From Blasia pusilla (lineage: Eukaryota; Marchantiophyta; Marchantiopsida; Blasiales): a DNA stretch of 64,000 bases. Where the stretch lies: positions 35,402,001 to 35,466,000 of the forward strand of contig CM114274.1 of assembly GCA_050084515.1 (NCBI GenBank), written 5' to 3'. The notes under the pieces were generated by a model. The model was not told the DNA's origin, ran no database searches, and saw nothing but the letters and a program-made list of their open reading frames with translations. Position numbers and translations under genes: made by a program. Position 1 is the stretch's first letter. Each line of letters starts with the position of its first letter. Positions 36,175 through 48,811 of the stretch are shown here, piece after piece.

Positions 36175-39100
36175 TCAAAACCCCACATAGTGCGTGTACT
36201 CAGAATATTGCCCCGACTGCAGTCCAATCGGTGCTCGCAGTAAAGAATCAGGAATGGCGAAAGCGTCTACCAGTTGCCCAGCTACTTGCCTAGTCTCAGC
36301 GCACAATCTCTCCACCAGCCGATGAATAGCCTGTTCCATCCATTTCAACCGGGTTACCACTGTCAAAATTTGACACATTCGCCTGATGTGCAGAACAGAA
36401 AACGTAAGTGCCTGCTCGGTTGGTATGACCAGCTGAGATTAGGTCATCTTCCAAACATATTTGAGTTAGAAAATGGATCACAGCTACCTCGGCTATTTAC
36501 ATCGTATGGACCTACAAAGAAACGAATGATACCTTCGCCTTATTGGGTGCCACGTAGTCCTGGTTCCTGTATGTACCAATGTCGTTCCAAATACGATCCA
36601 TCGCGTAGAGATCTCTTAGAAGCTTCAGCAACTTCCGGGCATCTTTATCTTCACATCTGCATTTGGTACCAAAATGGAAAACCCAAAGAAAGCAAAAGAG
36701 GTTCGAGATTTAGTGGGACGGATTGCCTTCATCATCATTGTTTCTTGCCCCGATGGCAGAAACAAGCTTTAAAACGAGAGAACAGAAATAGAAAAGAAAT
36801 CTCGATTACTATCCTCTATAACACATAAGTCACAGTCCAATGAATCAGGACCATCTGATTTTCTCGAAGCGCGCTCACCGTTGTACGGCGTCATTGAATT
36901 TAGCCAAAATTACTGACTCGATGTGAGACTCGGCTAACGTGAGCAGGTGATTTAGACAGCGGTTCCAAGCTCCAAAACCACCCAATCGTTTAGTGTGCTT
37001 TCTGAGTCTCAAAGCTGCTGTATGTAGCAACCTAGCAGTCCGATACTGGAACAAGAACACAATCATAGCGTTTGAGAATTTCCGAAATTCTCAACCTTAA
37101 TACCACAATTAAACTCCATATGAACCCAAAAGCAAAACTCCAAAATAATAAGTCAAATATACAAATACAGGAAGTGAATGCCATTCAAAGACTTGGAACC
37201 CGAAAGAGATCCACTCATTTTACAAAAGGCCACATGAGATAATACCTGGAAAGCATCCAATTGAAAGCGAGAATCCCGGAGGTGAGTTTTTTCATCACGG
37301 TGAGTGACCACAGGATTTGTCTGTACCATGTATGTACTCATCGACTCCCTCAAATAGTTCCAGGTCACCGTCAGTGTTCCACCCTTGAACTTTGCCTTGT
37401 ACTGCTTCAACAAATCTGCAGCAACCTGTAGTGGGACAAAATGTCAGGAAAGTGGGGCTTGGAGAAACACTCCAACAACAAGAACCAGAATAACTTATCT
37501 GATAATGGACCTAGACAAAATAGGTGACTCCAGGGCGACAAAATTCCACGCAGGGAAACTCTCCATGCAGGAGATCCCACCATTTCTCCTCAAGCACGCA
37601 GGGGGGGAAACGTTCGTGTTGAAAGAAAGATCGACGGCGCTGAAACTCCTCCTAACTATCGAAACTGAACAAAGTAGTTATTAAGATGATCCCACATATG
37701 CATATGACTTGTCGTACTCTTCAACATGGGTGGACTGCATACTCGTCACAAGATCATGAGCTACTATCACCGCCTCCGGGAAGAGAACCTAGCGACGAAT
37801 ATCATCGAGGGCAAGTGAAGTGACATTCGCTACCTGCTGCAATAAAACAGTGTTATCCCCCTCAAAAGTTTGGAATATATCGTGGTCATTGCGCAGGCCA
37901 CCAAATCGATTTACTGCCGCATAGCCATGGCCACCACACGACTCTCTGCAAGTACTTAACGCCTTCGCGGTATAAGACGTTATATAAGCCTTCAGACCTG
38001 CTGAGAGGGCATGGACATCCGCCACGACGTCGTCTTCATGGGTCTTCTTCATTTCCGAATAGCGTTCAAGCAGATACTCCGTTGCAAAATGAAAAGCGTA
38101 GGAAGACGCCAGCATAGGCATTAACTTTTGTTGTTGAGACTGATAGTCCAGAATACTGATTTCTGGTTGATTCGGAGGTCCAAACTGTTGACGAAGAAGT
38201 GAATATCTTGTTGCAATGGTGACAGATGCTTTCAGAACGCCGACCGATCCATAAGCCAATCCAACACGACCGCCCACGAGTTCTCCCAAAGTGGCCGCAA
38301 AACGTTTGTTTATAGTTGGGAGACTACTGGTGTACTTTCCATCCCTCGAAACATCTCCGAATCTGTTCAAAAGGTTGTCTCGAGGAATACGGACTGAACT
38401 AAAACGCAGCGCACCATTGTCAATACCATTAAGGCCCACTTTGTACCCACAATCCCGAATCTCAACACCAGGGAGAACCGAGTGGTCATCCATACTCCGA
38501 ATTGGAACAATGAACGCGTGCACCCCCATATCAACGTCTTCATCCGAATCAGAGGGTAATCTGAGCTTAGCAAAAACTGTCGCAAATTTTCCATGAACAG
38601 CTGCATTCCCAATCCACCATTTTGTGGCACCCTCATTCGGTGTATTCACCACAAACTCGTCTCTTGCCGGGTCAAAAGTGGCGGTTGTTTGTATGCCTTG
38701 CACGTTAGAACCTGCAGTATACGAGTGACAGGAAACTTTCAGACTGCTGACAGAGTTGCTACGCAAATCCGATTGGGAATTGGTCTCAGCTCAATTACAT
38801 ACAGTTGTTGGATAGGATAAAATTCTCTAATACTGACCATGGTGAAGCTCTGTCATAGCGAAACATCCTGGATAATCCACATTATCGATGCCTGCGAAAT
38901 ACTTTTCCTCGTGCTTCTTGGTCCCAAGATTCATAACTGATCCACCCCATAAACTGGCCAGCAGAAACACAGAGTTCAGAAACAGCGAGTTCATTTTCTA
39001 ATCATATTGAACAGTCCACACCTAAGATGTTATTGATTCATGCCAGGCAACATATGCAAGATTTGACAGAGATGCAATTTCGAGCTTACGAATACCTGAA

Positions 39101-40065
39101 TTGAACTCCCAGCTTTACTCCGAGAGAGATGTCAATAAATCCAACAGCTTCCATTACAGTAAAATATCTCGCTGGATCTGTCATTAGTAACTGCATCGGT
39201 CTAACTCCGCATTCCCTCACTATGGCCAAAAGCTGTTTGAAAGTCAACTCCCTATGGGCTTCCTTCCCAATTTCCACCGGTGTGAGCAAGTCTGGCCGCC
39301 CACCGAAAAACTTGAAGATTCTTTCCCTAAATATCCAAAATCACCACAGAACCGAGCATTAATCCTTTTTCTAGGGGGACTGCACGTGTACATATGACAT
39401 GCGCGGTTCCTCCAAATAGATTTCAGAAGCAATATCCTGGACGGGGAGCATACTCAATTCTTCTTAAAAAAGCGGTCAGATTTACCCAGAGTCTTTTCAC
39501 TGACTTAAAGTACGTTCAGTTGAGCTTCCTAAGAGAAAGTGTTGGAAGATCCTTGATGTAACAGATTTTCAGACCAGCGCTTATTTCTTCCGGAAGCCTT
39601 AGAAACAACATCCTCAGCCTAGATATGTCCACAATCACCCAATTCTGAAAATACGGATGGGCACAACTTGGAATATTTCCTACACTCTCACTTTTTAAAT
39701 AGAAGAAGGAACAAAAAGGGTTTCTAGAAGTAACGCTTTCTCCAAAATCCCTGCAGGGAAAGTCTAACCAACATGCTCCGATTAAAATCAGCTTTAAACC
39801 TGCAACAGAAGATATTTGCTGCCTCGCTTCACCTAGGAAACAATGTGAGTTGGATCTGGTGAGAACGGACTCACCTATCTTCTCTACCAGTCCCAGTCAT
39901 GATTTCTGTCAGCGCAACGATGTTCGTCGAGTTAGTGCTGGAAGTTCTGCTGCAAGCCTCTGGGCAAATATGTCGTTCCAGTAACGGAGGAGTGGCGGCC
40001 AAATGAGACGCCAATTGATCAAGGCGTCTCCGTACAACTTCATCTTCAATTTTTGGGAGATCCAT
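36175..40065 (-). CDS. ACX2: Acyl-CoA oxidase, ACX2 type (long-chain), complete, 9 exons
   Basis: Exons in coding order: 39888..40065, 39381..39459, 39096..39326, 38838..38953, 37834..38711, 37246..37425, 36879..37045, 36533..36656, 36175..36330. They total 2109 nt, or 702 aa, close to other plant ACX2 proteins. It catalyses the first step of peroxisomal beta-oxidation (acyl-CoA to trans-2-enoyl-CoA, FAD cofactor, H2O2 made). Residues 14-22 (RLDQLASHL) fit the PTS2 import signal R-L-x5-H-L. The C-terminus (HYVGF) is not PTS1, as in other ACX2 enzymes. Conserved blocks: [81 protein letters not shown] (predicted catalytic base Glu485) and [20 protein letters not shown]. The exon 2 donor (CA|GTCC) is weak and was chosen because it restores the QERIF block; exon 2 is the least certain part. 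Confidence 0.94.
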
Positions 40066-40922
40066 TTCGGAAGTATGATGAATCTGCCTGTGTGGCGTCG
40101 TGAAGATTTTGTGGAGGCTCAAAATATTGTGTTCCGATGGAGTTACCACTGTAAGGAGGCTTTAAAGTGGATGTTGGATTCACAAAAAGTTGAATGGCAG
40201 CAAACGCAAGGCATTCAGCCCACCGAGTAACGTGTTGGATTCAAAATTTCAATTGCTCGTCGCCATACTGATACTTCCAGAAGATATCGATAGTAACAGC
40301 CAATGAATCCCCGAAGTTGTTAGGTATGAGATACGTCAGAAGCACACTGAGCACTCGCCAGAGTATCCTCTGCAACAAAGAGAATTCCTTGATCAGTTTA
40401 CAGACCAACTCTGCCGTAATTAAGAAAGAGGAGCATTTGTTAAATCTCCACGTGAAGCCGCCGGGGGGGGGGAGAGAGATCACGTGTGAACTTGACGGTA
40501 TGCTTCGCGGAGTCTTGGATGTTGTTGATTTCGTAAAAAAACCGAAACATTTGTCCCGCTCAAGAAACTATATCCCGACGTTTTAAATAAACTCAACGCA
40601 GAACAAGAAGAGAGAACTAAAATTGCATGGAGCCTCGTCATGGTAAAGATACGGGACAAGATAATTGGAAGAAATGATCGCCTAGCAGACGCACCTCATA
40701 TCCTGTCACTAATTTCATCCTACTGCCAAGAACTGTTTCCTGTCCCACTCGCCTTGAGAACAGATTCAGGTCACCATCTTAACATCATCAATTGATCTAT
40801 TCATCCAGAAGAACGGCTCCCCCATCCGTCTCTCACAATTACATATCCTCAAGACCGAAAGCGTCTCGAATTCCATATTACGTACGTCTCCAACGATTCT
40901 TTTCTCTCTGATCCACTCCGCA

Positions 40923-40955
<33 letters not shown>

Positions 40956-42885
40956 AAATTGAGAAACCGAGATCCTCTGAAGAATCCTCTCTACTCTTTG
41001 TCATCATCATTACTTGCAGCAGCCGTCATCGATGTAGCATAGCGTGCACCGTTTTCGCGCCGCAGCACCGCATGGATAAAGGCAGAGAGTCGTACGCAGA
41101 CCTCCCGTGCCCACCATTTTCCGCTTCATGGACTCTCCACATCATCGGCACTTTCTGGAGCTGCCGAATAACCAGAGAGCATCCCGTCCAAGTGAGAGGC
41201 ACTCGCCGCCTGTGCGCGCCGGATCCGCCAGGGATCTCCGGATTATCGAAAGAGCCGCGGTCCTCAACAACCGGTTGTTGCGTACCGGCTACGCCATCTA
41301 CGTCGTGTCACCGCCAACTCTATTTTAGTCGAGTATTTCGGATACGTCTGCCGAAAATTTAGAGATCTATCTATATATATATACTAAGGATTGAATTATG
41401 ATGTTCACCCTTCATCTGACACGGGTCTACTAAAACTGTATTATGACGGAGTGTTTCTGAGTGAGTGTGGTCGAGCAAATTTAAAGTCTGTTTGATTATG
41501 AAAAGAACCCCAAAAATAAAATAAAAAGCAAATGGTAGTTTTTTTATTAGAGATGGATTTCATATGCGATCTTTTATATGAAATGCTATATTGGGGAGAA
41601 GAATTTTTAATTTGCAAACACTTTTACGCTTGATATGTGATAAAAGGGCACCAAGAATATATTTTTATGATATGGGAATATCAAAACTTTCTTTTTAATT
41701 TTTAGAAGGCATGATTATTGGTTCCAACATTATTACACTCTCCATCTACATCATGATGAGAGAGTGCCACTTTACTCTCTAGTTGACACCTAGCCCTCTC
41801 AACCAGTAGTATTGCTCGTCTTCTTATCCAATAGGATCATTCAAAATTGATTTAAAATGTCATGTGCCAATTTCGAGACTCAATAGAATTTTAACTATGG
41901 TATCGCACCAACGGACACTAGTCTTTATTGTAAGAACATAACACACAATATAGTCAACGATGGTCTTTTCTACTACCGGATGTTAATTCTTGTGCATCAC
42001 AACCTTATCATCATACTATTATTTGCATCAGTTTCTTTTGAGAGCCTCTTTATGAATACCGTATGGGAAACTTGTAAGATCATTCGAAGTTCGTTTTAAA
42101 TTTAACCCATACTAAGCTAAAGATCTAAAGGAAACATTATTGTAGTACTTATGTTTTAATTCATTTTTTACTTATTGGATCAAAATGAGGAGGGGAAATA
42201 GGAGAATGGTTGGACAAGAAAAAAAAATTTATAAGGAGAGTGATTTTATTTTTAAAGGCAAAGTTGGGGTTTGGAAAAGAGAGATTTCCTTTTTTCCAAA
42301 ATGAGTAAGGATCTTCTTGCAATGTTCCTAAGTCTTCCTCCTCTTCATTCTTTTTCACCATTTTAAGAAATCAACTTTTTTGAAATATTTTGGCAGTAAA
42401 AAAATAGCTCAACTTTTTTTTAAAGTTATTCTAAAATTTTATAAATAATCTTTTGGAGAAAAATTAGGAATATAATAGGATAATATGACAGGAATTCTAT
42501 TTTCAAAGTGATGAGAGTGATTTTTTTTTCTTTTACCAAGAGACAAGGGTTGGAAATGGAAAGATAACTTTTTTCTCCCAAAATTAAGAAGGCAAAGACA
42601 TGATTTTTTTTATGTGAAGTTATACTTTCATGCTCATTAATATTTGAGCAAAAATCTAGCTTTACAATTTTTACGTCAAATTTTTGTTTGTTTAATTGTA
42701 GAAATTCGTCGTATGTCTAATTACTTTTCATTTGACTTCTTTGTTTGTTTCGCTTCCAAAAACTATCCAACCTAAGGCATTTTCAAGTCAAATTTTCATC
42801 ACGAGAGATGTCCCACTACAAATATTTGGCATTTTCATTGCTATATGTATGACATGACTGCAAAAAAATGAACAAGTATGTTCTA
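40066..42885. other. ACX2 upstream region and AT-rich spacer
   Basis: 40066-41360 is GC-moderate and likely holds the ACX2 leader/promoter, with a CT microsatellite at 40925-40953. A plus-strand frame at 41072-41362 is R/P/S-rich without a family match. From 41370 on the DNA is AT-rich and without recognised features. Confidence 0.5.
40925..40953. repeat. (CT)n microsatellite upstream of ACX2
   Basis: About 14 uninterrupted CT units. On the transcribed minus strand this is a GA repeat, common in plant 5' leaders/promoters. Confidence 0.9.
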
Positions 42886-43185
42886 GGACGGACATGGATG
42901 GACAAGTCTAGACATATCCATGGACATAAATTGCAAGAGGTGAAACCCATACTTATAGTTCATGACGGAAGTTAGGGCAAGGGTGAGTGGGGCAATAAGG
43001 GGAATAAGGGAGTGGAGGTGAAGAGAAGAAGAAACGAGAGAGTATGGAACACAAAGGCAAGTGGGGGGAATAAGAAAGAAGGGGAGAAGGCAAGGCCTTT
43101 ATGGACAAGTCCTTCTATCCCAAAAACGTGAGTCCACGGACATGGACATGTCCGCGGACGCAGACTTTATCCACACACAAGCTTG
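42886..43185. repeat. Dispersed ~300-bp repeat with GGACATGGACAAGT ends, copy 2
   Basis: Homologous to 30478-30775 along its length (AAATTGCAAGAGGTG and CACGGACATGGACA blocks shared). Diverged but same orientation. Confidence 0.75.
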
Positions 43186-43401
43186 TTATATGATAAATTG
43201 ACAAATTTTTTTAATGATTGTTAATAACTTTTTATTAATCAAATAAAATATATTTATTCTATGTCCTTATCCTCGGACTTATTCTTTCATCACGGCCTCT
43301 ACAAATCTATGTCAATATAAATGCTTCATAGGGGCCGCTATACATTGTTAGATTTTACTCTTGATTGGCAATCCATCTATCTCGTCACTCTTCCTACTTT
43401 T

Positions 43402-43861
43402 TATTGAAGATTGAGTTATAATCAAACTCATCAGACACACGATCTTGTAGAACTCGTTGAAAGCTTTCCAACGCATCCAAAATCGTTCGATTTTGGAATT
43501 TTGATCTCCTAAAATAAAAATTTCAGTATAAGAAAGTGCAATTGCTTGAGGAAATTGTGCAATTTGCTCTCTACACACTAATTTTGACTAGTTCTTCCAT
43601 ACAAATGGTCAATTTTGAAAATTTTAGGAGTTTTCTATGCTCCAATTGGAGCCATGGAGAGCCTGAAATAATAATTTGTGAATAAAATTATTTTTAATGG
43701 ATTATTCTTCAATAACAATCATACACGAGAAGCTAGATAAGCAAAATTACAATGTGTTGAAGTTTTTCATGAAATTTTTTTGAATGGATCAAGAAATATG
43801 GGAATTTGTTGTCCGTGGTGAGGCCAAACGAGAAGGTGACTCAACAAACTTAAATGTACCT
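43402..43861 (+). pseudogene. Deleted copia copy: LTR start fused to leader and gag
   Basis: The first ~37 bp match the copia LTR start (TATTGAAGATTGAGTTATAA...). The sequence then jumps to element B positions about 23925-24350 (GCTTTCCAACG, TAGATAAGCA and gag). The rest of the LTR and the leader are deleted, and it ends abruptly at 43861. Confidence 0.85.
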
Positions 43862-45198
43862 CTGCCATTTTCTTGGCCACATACTCCTTGATGTGTCTTT
43901 GAATGGCACTAGTGAAAGGATAAGTGTGAGATTAAACATGAACACAAATCCTTGTGCACTCGGAGATAGAAGTGGTGTCGTGCACTATGAAGAAAATGTA
44001 AGCACAACATGATCCAATGCAAAATGGGAGGCTTGACAATAAGGACATCAATGGCCATCCGACGGTATGGTCGCATCGACAACATAAGGAGTCTCTGCAT
44101 TTTTAGGGGGAAATTGGGAGGTACTGACTTCTCAATTTGGTTCTAGGAAAGGGAAACCAAGACTTCTAAACTCTACGGCTCCAACGAATTGGTGGCAAGA
44201 TACAATCCAAGGACCTCATAGGATGGAAGCATGCATTCTAGTTTGTTGTAGTCTGCACCATTGATGACAATCAGATTTTATGTCCGTAACCTTCAAGCGT
44301 CCTCCATCTTTCTTTTGAGCAGGACCAACCAGTGGAGGGAATTTGAAAATATAGTTTCCATCATAAGTCGCTAACAACTCATCCACACGAATCAGCTTAA
44401 ATATTTTCAAGGGGAGAGAGAAAAACAAACTATTTCTTGAAACTTGAAGCAAGAAGGTGTATGCAGATGTTGGGTAAGGTTGATTTTCAAAAGATCCCGT
44501 GAGGTTGACGACATCCGCGATGTCTTTATCTTCAACTATAGTGTCATGAATATGTTAGTTTGGAGTCAAAGTTGGATTGGTAGAAGCAAGGGTTGCAAAT
44601 GTGGAACTCGGAGTACTCGTGGGTTGAAGATCATCAACATCAGACATATCGGGCTTCAAAGGCAAGTCATAGATTTTCTATTGTCCATTGAAGTATGATA
44701 AAAGCTTTCATACTTTGGACTCTCAAATCTCGGTTTGGACCGTTTCACCAATCCACTCCATCCACCCTGACATCCTTTGAAACAAAGATGGTTCCAATAT
44801 GGAGAAGAAATTGGAGTGACAAGAGATGTTCTAAAACTACTAAATAAACATTCCCAGGTTGTGCCCGAATAATCTTTTATTGAGGAAGGGCCGCTAGATA
44901 AGTGCCAAATGTGAGTTTCACAAAAAATTCAATTTGGATATGATCCACTAGAAAGGAATGAGAATGAGAATGTTGAATTTATAGTGAGCAATGTGTGAGT
45001 ATATTTTGACAAAACTTATGTGATAGGACATTGGTAGTTATGTCCAACCATCACCAGCTGACAAGACCAAGGGATCAAGAATATTCCACCAACATATACA
45101 CCCTTGGGTATCCGACCCGTCGGAGTTGGACATGTTGTTATAGACCCTCAAAGAGTAGAGATGGGCATGATTATAGCGAGTTAATTAAAGAGAGAATG
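43862..45198. other. Spacer, unrecognised
   Basis: No gene or known element recognised on either strand. The short open frames have no family resemblance. Confidence 0.45.
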
Positions 45199-45708
45199 CA
45201 ATCTGTTGGACTGCGATAGGTTGCACACAGTGGTGTGGGTCAATATGTTGGATTTTGACAGCTTGCATTTTCTTGATAGATGGTCGTCTCTTGGTTGGAC
45301 GCTCTAAGGTATGATGGCTCAGAAAAAATTTTGGGGCAACCCCTCGGATTTTGAGAGGTAGCAATTGGCCAATACGTGGGCATCTTTGGGTTGGACGATT
45401 CAGGGTAGTGTTGCTCAGAGGGGGTGTTGGACCAACCCATCAAATTCCAACGGGTTGCAAAACACTCATGTTAGGGCATCTGGGGCATGGGTATGGTAGG
45501 GTGGACTACGATGGTGTTGGGCCAACCCGTCAAATTTTGACGGATTGCTTTGAACTAATGTTAGATCAGTTGGGGCACGACTAAGGATAAAGGGGCTTGG
45601 AGTGGTGTGGGATCAACTTGTCGGAACCTCTCCGACTCCGATAAGTTGCTGGTGGTAGGGCAGTTGGGTAAGGTTGAGGGCAATCTGTCGGAGTCCCACA
45701 GGTTGCAC
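45199..45708. repeat. Array of seven hairpin-bearing units
   Basis: Units of 27-36 bp start at 45199, 45241, 45337, 45433, 45523, 45614 and 45681. Each has the form CAAYCYGTCRRA ... YGACRGGTTGC, an imperfect inverted repeat. Unit 5 contains the perfect palindrome CCGTCAAATTTTGACGG. Central spacing is 90-96 bp, and linkers share GTTGGRC/GGGCATG words. The array lies just upstream of a TATA box and a gypsy remnant, so it may be an LTR U3 enhancer-like block. Confidence 0.8.
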
Positions 45709-46144
45709 CTTACCCACACAAAGAATGCGTGGTAACGGTTTTCCACTACCACTTATGGTAATGAGTCACCGTTGTTGTCACCCAACGGTTGGCATCCAAT
45801 GGTTCCAAAAGTATATAAGGACCAGCCTTCGGCCCCCTCATTTTTTTATTTCCCAAATATTTTGATAGTTCTTGTCATGTCTTTTTAAATCGACAAGATC
45901 TAGTAGAGCGTCGTTGAGGATAGTGCATGAAAGCCTCAAGAGGTCGAGGATGACTTGTTGAGGCTAAGTGTAACTTGAGAGAATAGGTTTTCCCTTCATT
46001 TCGGCTCATTTGGAGCCATATAGAGAAACTAGCTTACTATTTCGGGTAAGATATCATTTTGAGTACATTTTACTTTCCACTTTGGGAAATCACCTTTAAC
46101 CCCCTAAAACATGTCAATAGCCAAGGAGGTTTTGGGGGATAGAT
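45709..46144 (+). promoter_or_regulatory. Probable gypsy LTR promoter and leader
   Basis: TATATAA at 45812-45818, followed by AGGACCAGCCTTCGGCCCCCTC, gives the U3/R layout also seen at 15904 in the first gypsy element (TATATAAGG...AAGGC). The LTR edges are unknown. The region joins directly to reverse transcriptase at about 46145. Confidence 0.5.
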
Positions 46145-48110
46145 CCTTTCGGGAAGGATTGTTTGTACCAGTGGTGGTTCTTACCATTTGGGTTGAAAAA
46201 TGCTCTTGCAAGTTTTCAGCGAGTTATGGATAGGATTTTGGTTGGTTTGGATTATGCGAGATTTTACATCGATGACATTATTGTCTTCAATGCCACCGTT
46301 GAGGAGCATGAGAGACATCTAGAGGAGGTGTTTTGATGATTGCAATTACATGGGCTAAAGTTACATCGAGGCAAGTGCAGGTTCTTCCATGACTAGATCG
46401 AGTACCTTGGACACACCATTTATCTAGGGGGTATTGGAGTTCAGCAGACAAAGGTGGAGGCCATAGCGCGCATACCCCGCCCTACAGATGTGAGTTGAGT
46501 TCGAGCTTTCATAGGATTGACGAACTACTACCGATGATATATTAAGGGCTTTAGTGCAATTTTGAAGGCACTGAATTTGCTGACTAGATTGGACCAAAAG
46601 TGGTTGTGGGGAGATGATCAAGAGCAAGCATTTTAGGAGCTCAAGGACAAGTTGACGCTCTCAACTATTTTGAGGAGACCAATGCATGGTTGTCTGTCCT
46701 AGTTACATGCGGACTGGAGTATGTTGGGGTTAGGAGCGGTGCTCACTTAGAGAGATGATGAAGGGAAGGAGTCGTAGTGGCATATGCAAGTCATTCAAAC
46801 AATGCTGCAGAGGCAAAGTATAGTTCCTATGAGGGGGAGTGCTTAGCTATAGTGTGGGCAATGGCCCATTTGAGATGTTATTTTTTCGGGAAACCTTTCA
46901 CCCTCATCATTGATCATTAGCCACTCGGATGGTTGATGGAGTCTTACAAGCTTACAGGGAAGCTTGCCAGATGGTCACTCCTGTTGCACAAGTACGATTT
47001 TCAAGTTGTCCATTGCCCAAGACCTCTGAACTAAGATGCGGACGGGTTGAGTTGTAACCCATGCACGAGCCAAAGCGATGCGAGTGAAGAGCGGTGGAAT
47101 GGTAAGAGTGATAAGGAGACGGTGTTGGGCTGGCATGCATGTGCCTATTTGTGTATGTTGGCTATGCGAGGTCAGCAAGAGGCATCCACTCTAGGAGGGA
47201 GGTTGGATGGTAAGTCCTCAGATCCAGATGCTAGTGAGGAGTCGACAGAAAATGGAGACATACACGATGATGAGATGGTCTTGGAGTACTTGCCCACTGG
47301 TGTCTTAGCAAGCATGGTGGGTGCTAGAGAGCAGGATCGAGTCCTACAGCAAGCCATGAGGTTCGGGTGGGAGGGGACGGAAGTTCTTTGAGTTTGGGAG
47401 GATGGACGAGTGCAGATGGTACCGCATCCTTTGCAGCGAGCACGAGTCGTGAGACATGCTCACGAGTAGTTAGGACATTTTGGAGTCAAGCGTACATATA
47501 GCTTGTTTCAGATTCAGTATTGGTGGCGTGGCATGCATATTTATGTTCAAAAATTTATAGCCAGATTCATTGTATGTGATAGGTTGTGGGCATCACTCAA
47601 TGCTTCGACACCACACTTGCATCCTTTACTGATCATGGGATTAGGGTATCGCTGGAGTTTAGACTTTGCAAGGCCTTTATATGGGATGCCATAGTCGATA
47701 CGTGTTGGTACGTCATGGTGGAGCACTTCTCCAAGTGGATTGAGTAGGTAGCGTTTCCAGATAGGTCGAGCAAGGGAGCGGCTTATGCGTTTCTTGATAG
47801 AGTGCTTAGTCATTTTGGCGCACCAGGAGAGGTGTTCACGGAACAGGGTACTAAGTTTAGGGGTGACTTTCAGACCTTGTATGATCACGCATTGATAGAT
47901 CATCGTACGACTTCTCAAGATCATCCGGAGATAGTTGTGGAGACGGTGAAGAGAGGATTGCGCAAGTATGGACTGTAGAGAGGACACTTGGGATATTGGG
48001 ACCTACAGTTTTCGTGGTTGACGATGGATTACCGCTTCATTCGGCAAGCATCCTTGGCATCATTTTCACCATATTTCTTGCTCTATGGGAGAGAGCTAGA
48101 GTTACTATAA
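46145..48110 (+). pseudogene. Second Ty3/gypsy fragment: reverse transcriptase, RNase H, integrase
   Basis: Related to the first element from its reverse transcriptase onward: QWWFLPFGLKNALASFQRVMDRILVGLDYARFYIDDIIVF, then YLGHTIYLGG and GLTNYYR-stop-YIKGF. It keeps an RNase H region (HADWSMLGLGAV) that the first copy lost. Integrase: RHAHE-stop-LGHFGVKRTYSLFQIQYWWRGM, then YRWSLDF and VEHFSKWIE. The DNA left of 46145 shows no gag, protease or methyltransferase, so it is truncated or rearranged. Many TAG/TAA stops. Confidence 0.88.
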
Positions 48111-48811
48111 TGTACAAGAGTTTCAATTTTACAGTCGTTTATTGAGTTCGATCCCCAAGAGGATCATTGTTTGATGAAAAGAGAGTTCAAAATTATAATT
48201 CTGTTGTAATAGTTGTATTTAAATGTGTATGATTTATATTCAATGTCTTATCAATATCTTTGGATCTTTCTTAGTACCAAGGTTTCTTTTCTCAATTCTC
48301 TCTAGTGGAGTTGATAGCACGCTCAGGTAGATTTCCCCTCGATATCAAGAAACCTCAACATGAAAGCTGGCTTCTCCTACTTTCGGAACTCAATCCGTCT
48401 CGGCAGGCTACTCTCTGTCAAACAGATTTCCTACAACTCTATGTTGATTATTCTATTGATGAGAAAGGTTTGTCTGATTCACTCTTCACTCTGCAAACCC
48501 AAAAAGAATACTCAAACATAAGCATCGCACATCAGAATGAAGGAATGAGGGACTTACCATTGCCCACAAGCTAGTCTCTGAATTTGCGATCCTTCCATTC
48601 AATGGTAGCCATCAATTTGAAAGACTGGAACTCTTGCTTAATAATTGGAGAATTAATGACAGCCGGTTGCAACTCACCCGCAATGGCAATTCAGCTCCAA
48701 AAACACCACACAAGTCATCTAAATCTTTACATCCCCAACTATTCAATCCCACTTGCCGAGAAGGCATGTGCAAAGGATTGAGGATTCTCATTGATCCAAT
48801 CAGGTTGTTAT
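48111..48811. other. Spacer between gypsy fragment and hAT remnant
   Basis: No recognised domain. It could include the eroded C-terminus of the hAT transposase on the minus strand or gypsy 3' sequence. Confidence 0.4.

Noticed and set aside
41072-41362. Two overlapping plus-strand frames near a CT repeat, possible first exon of a gene
   Set aside because: No recognisable protein and no downstream exon in the AT-rich DNA that follows.
48305-48574. 89-codon plus-strand frame
   Set aside because: No family resemblance; lies between two transposon relics and opposite the hAT remnant.
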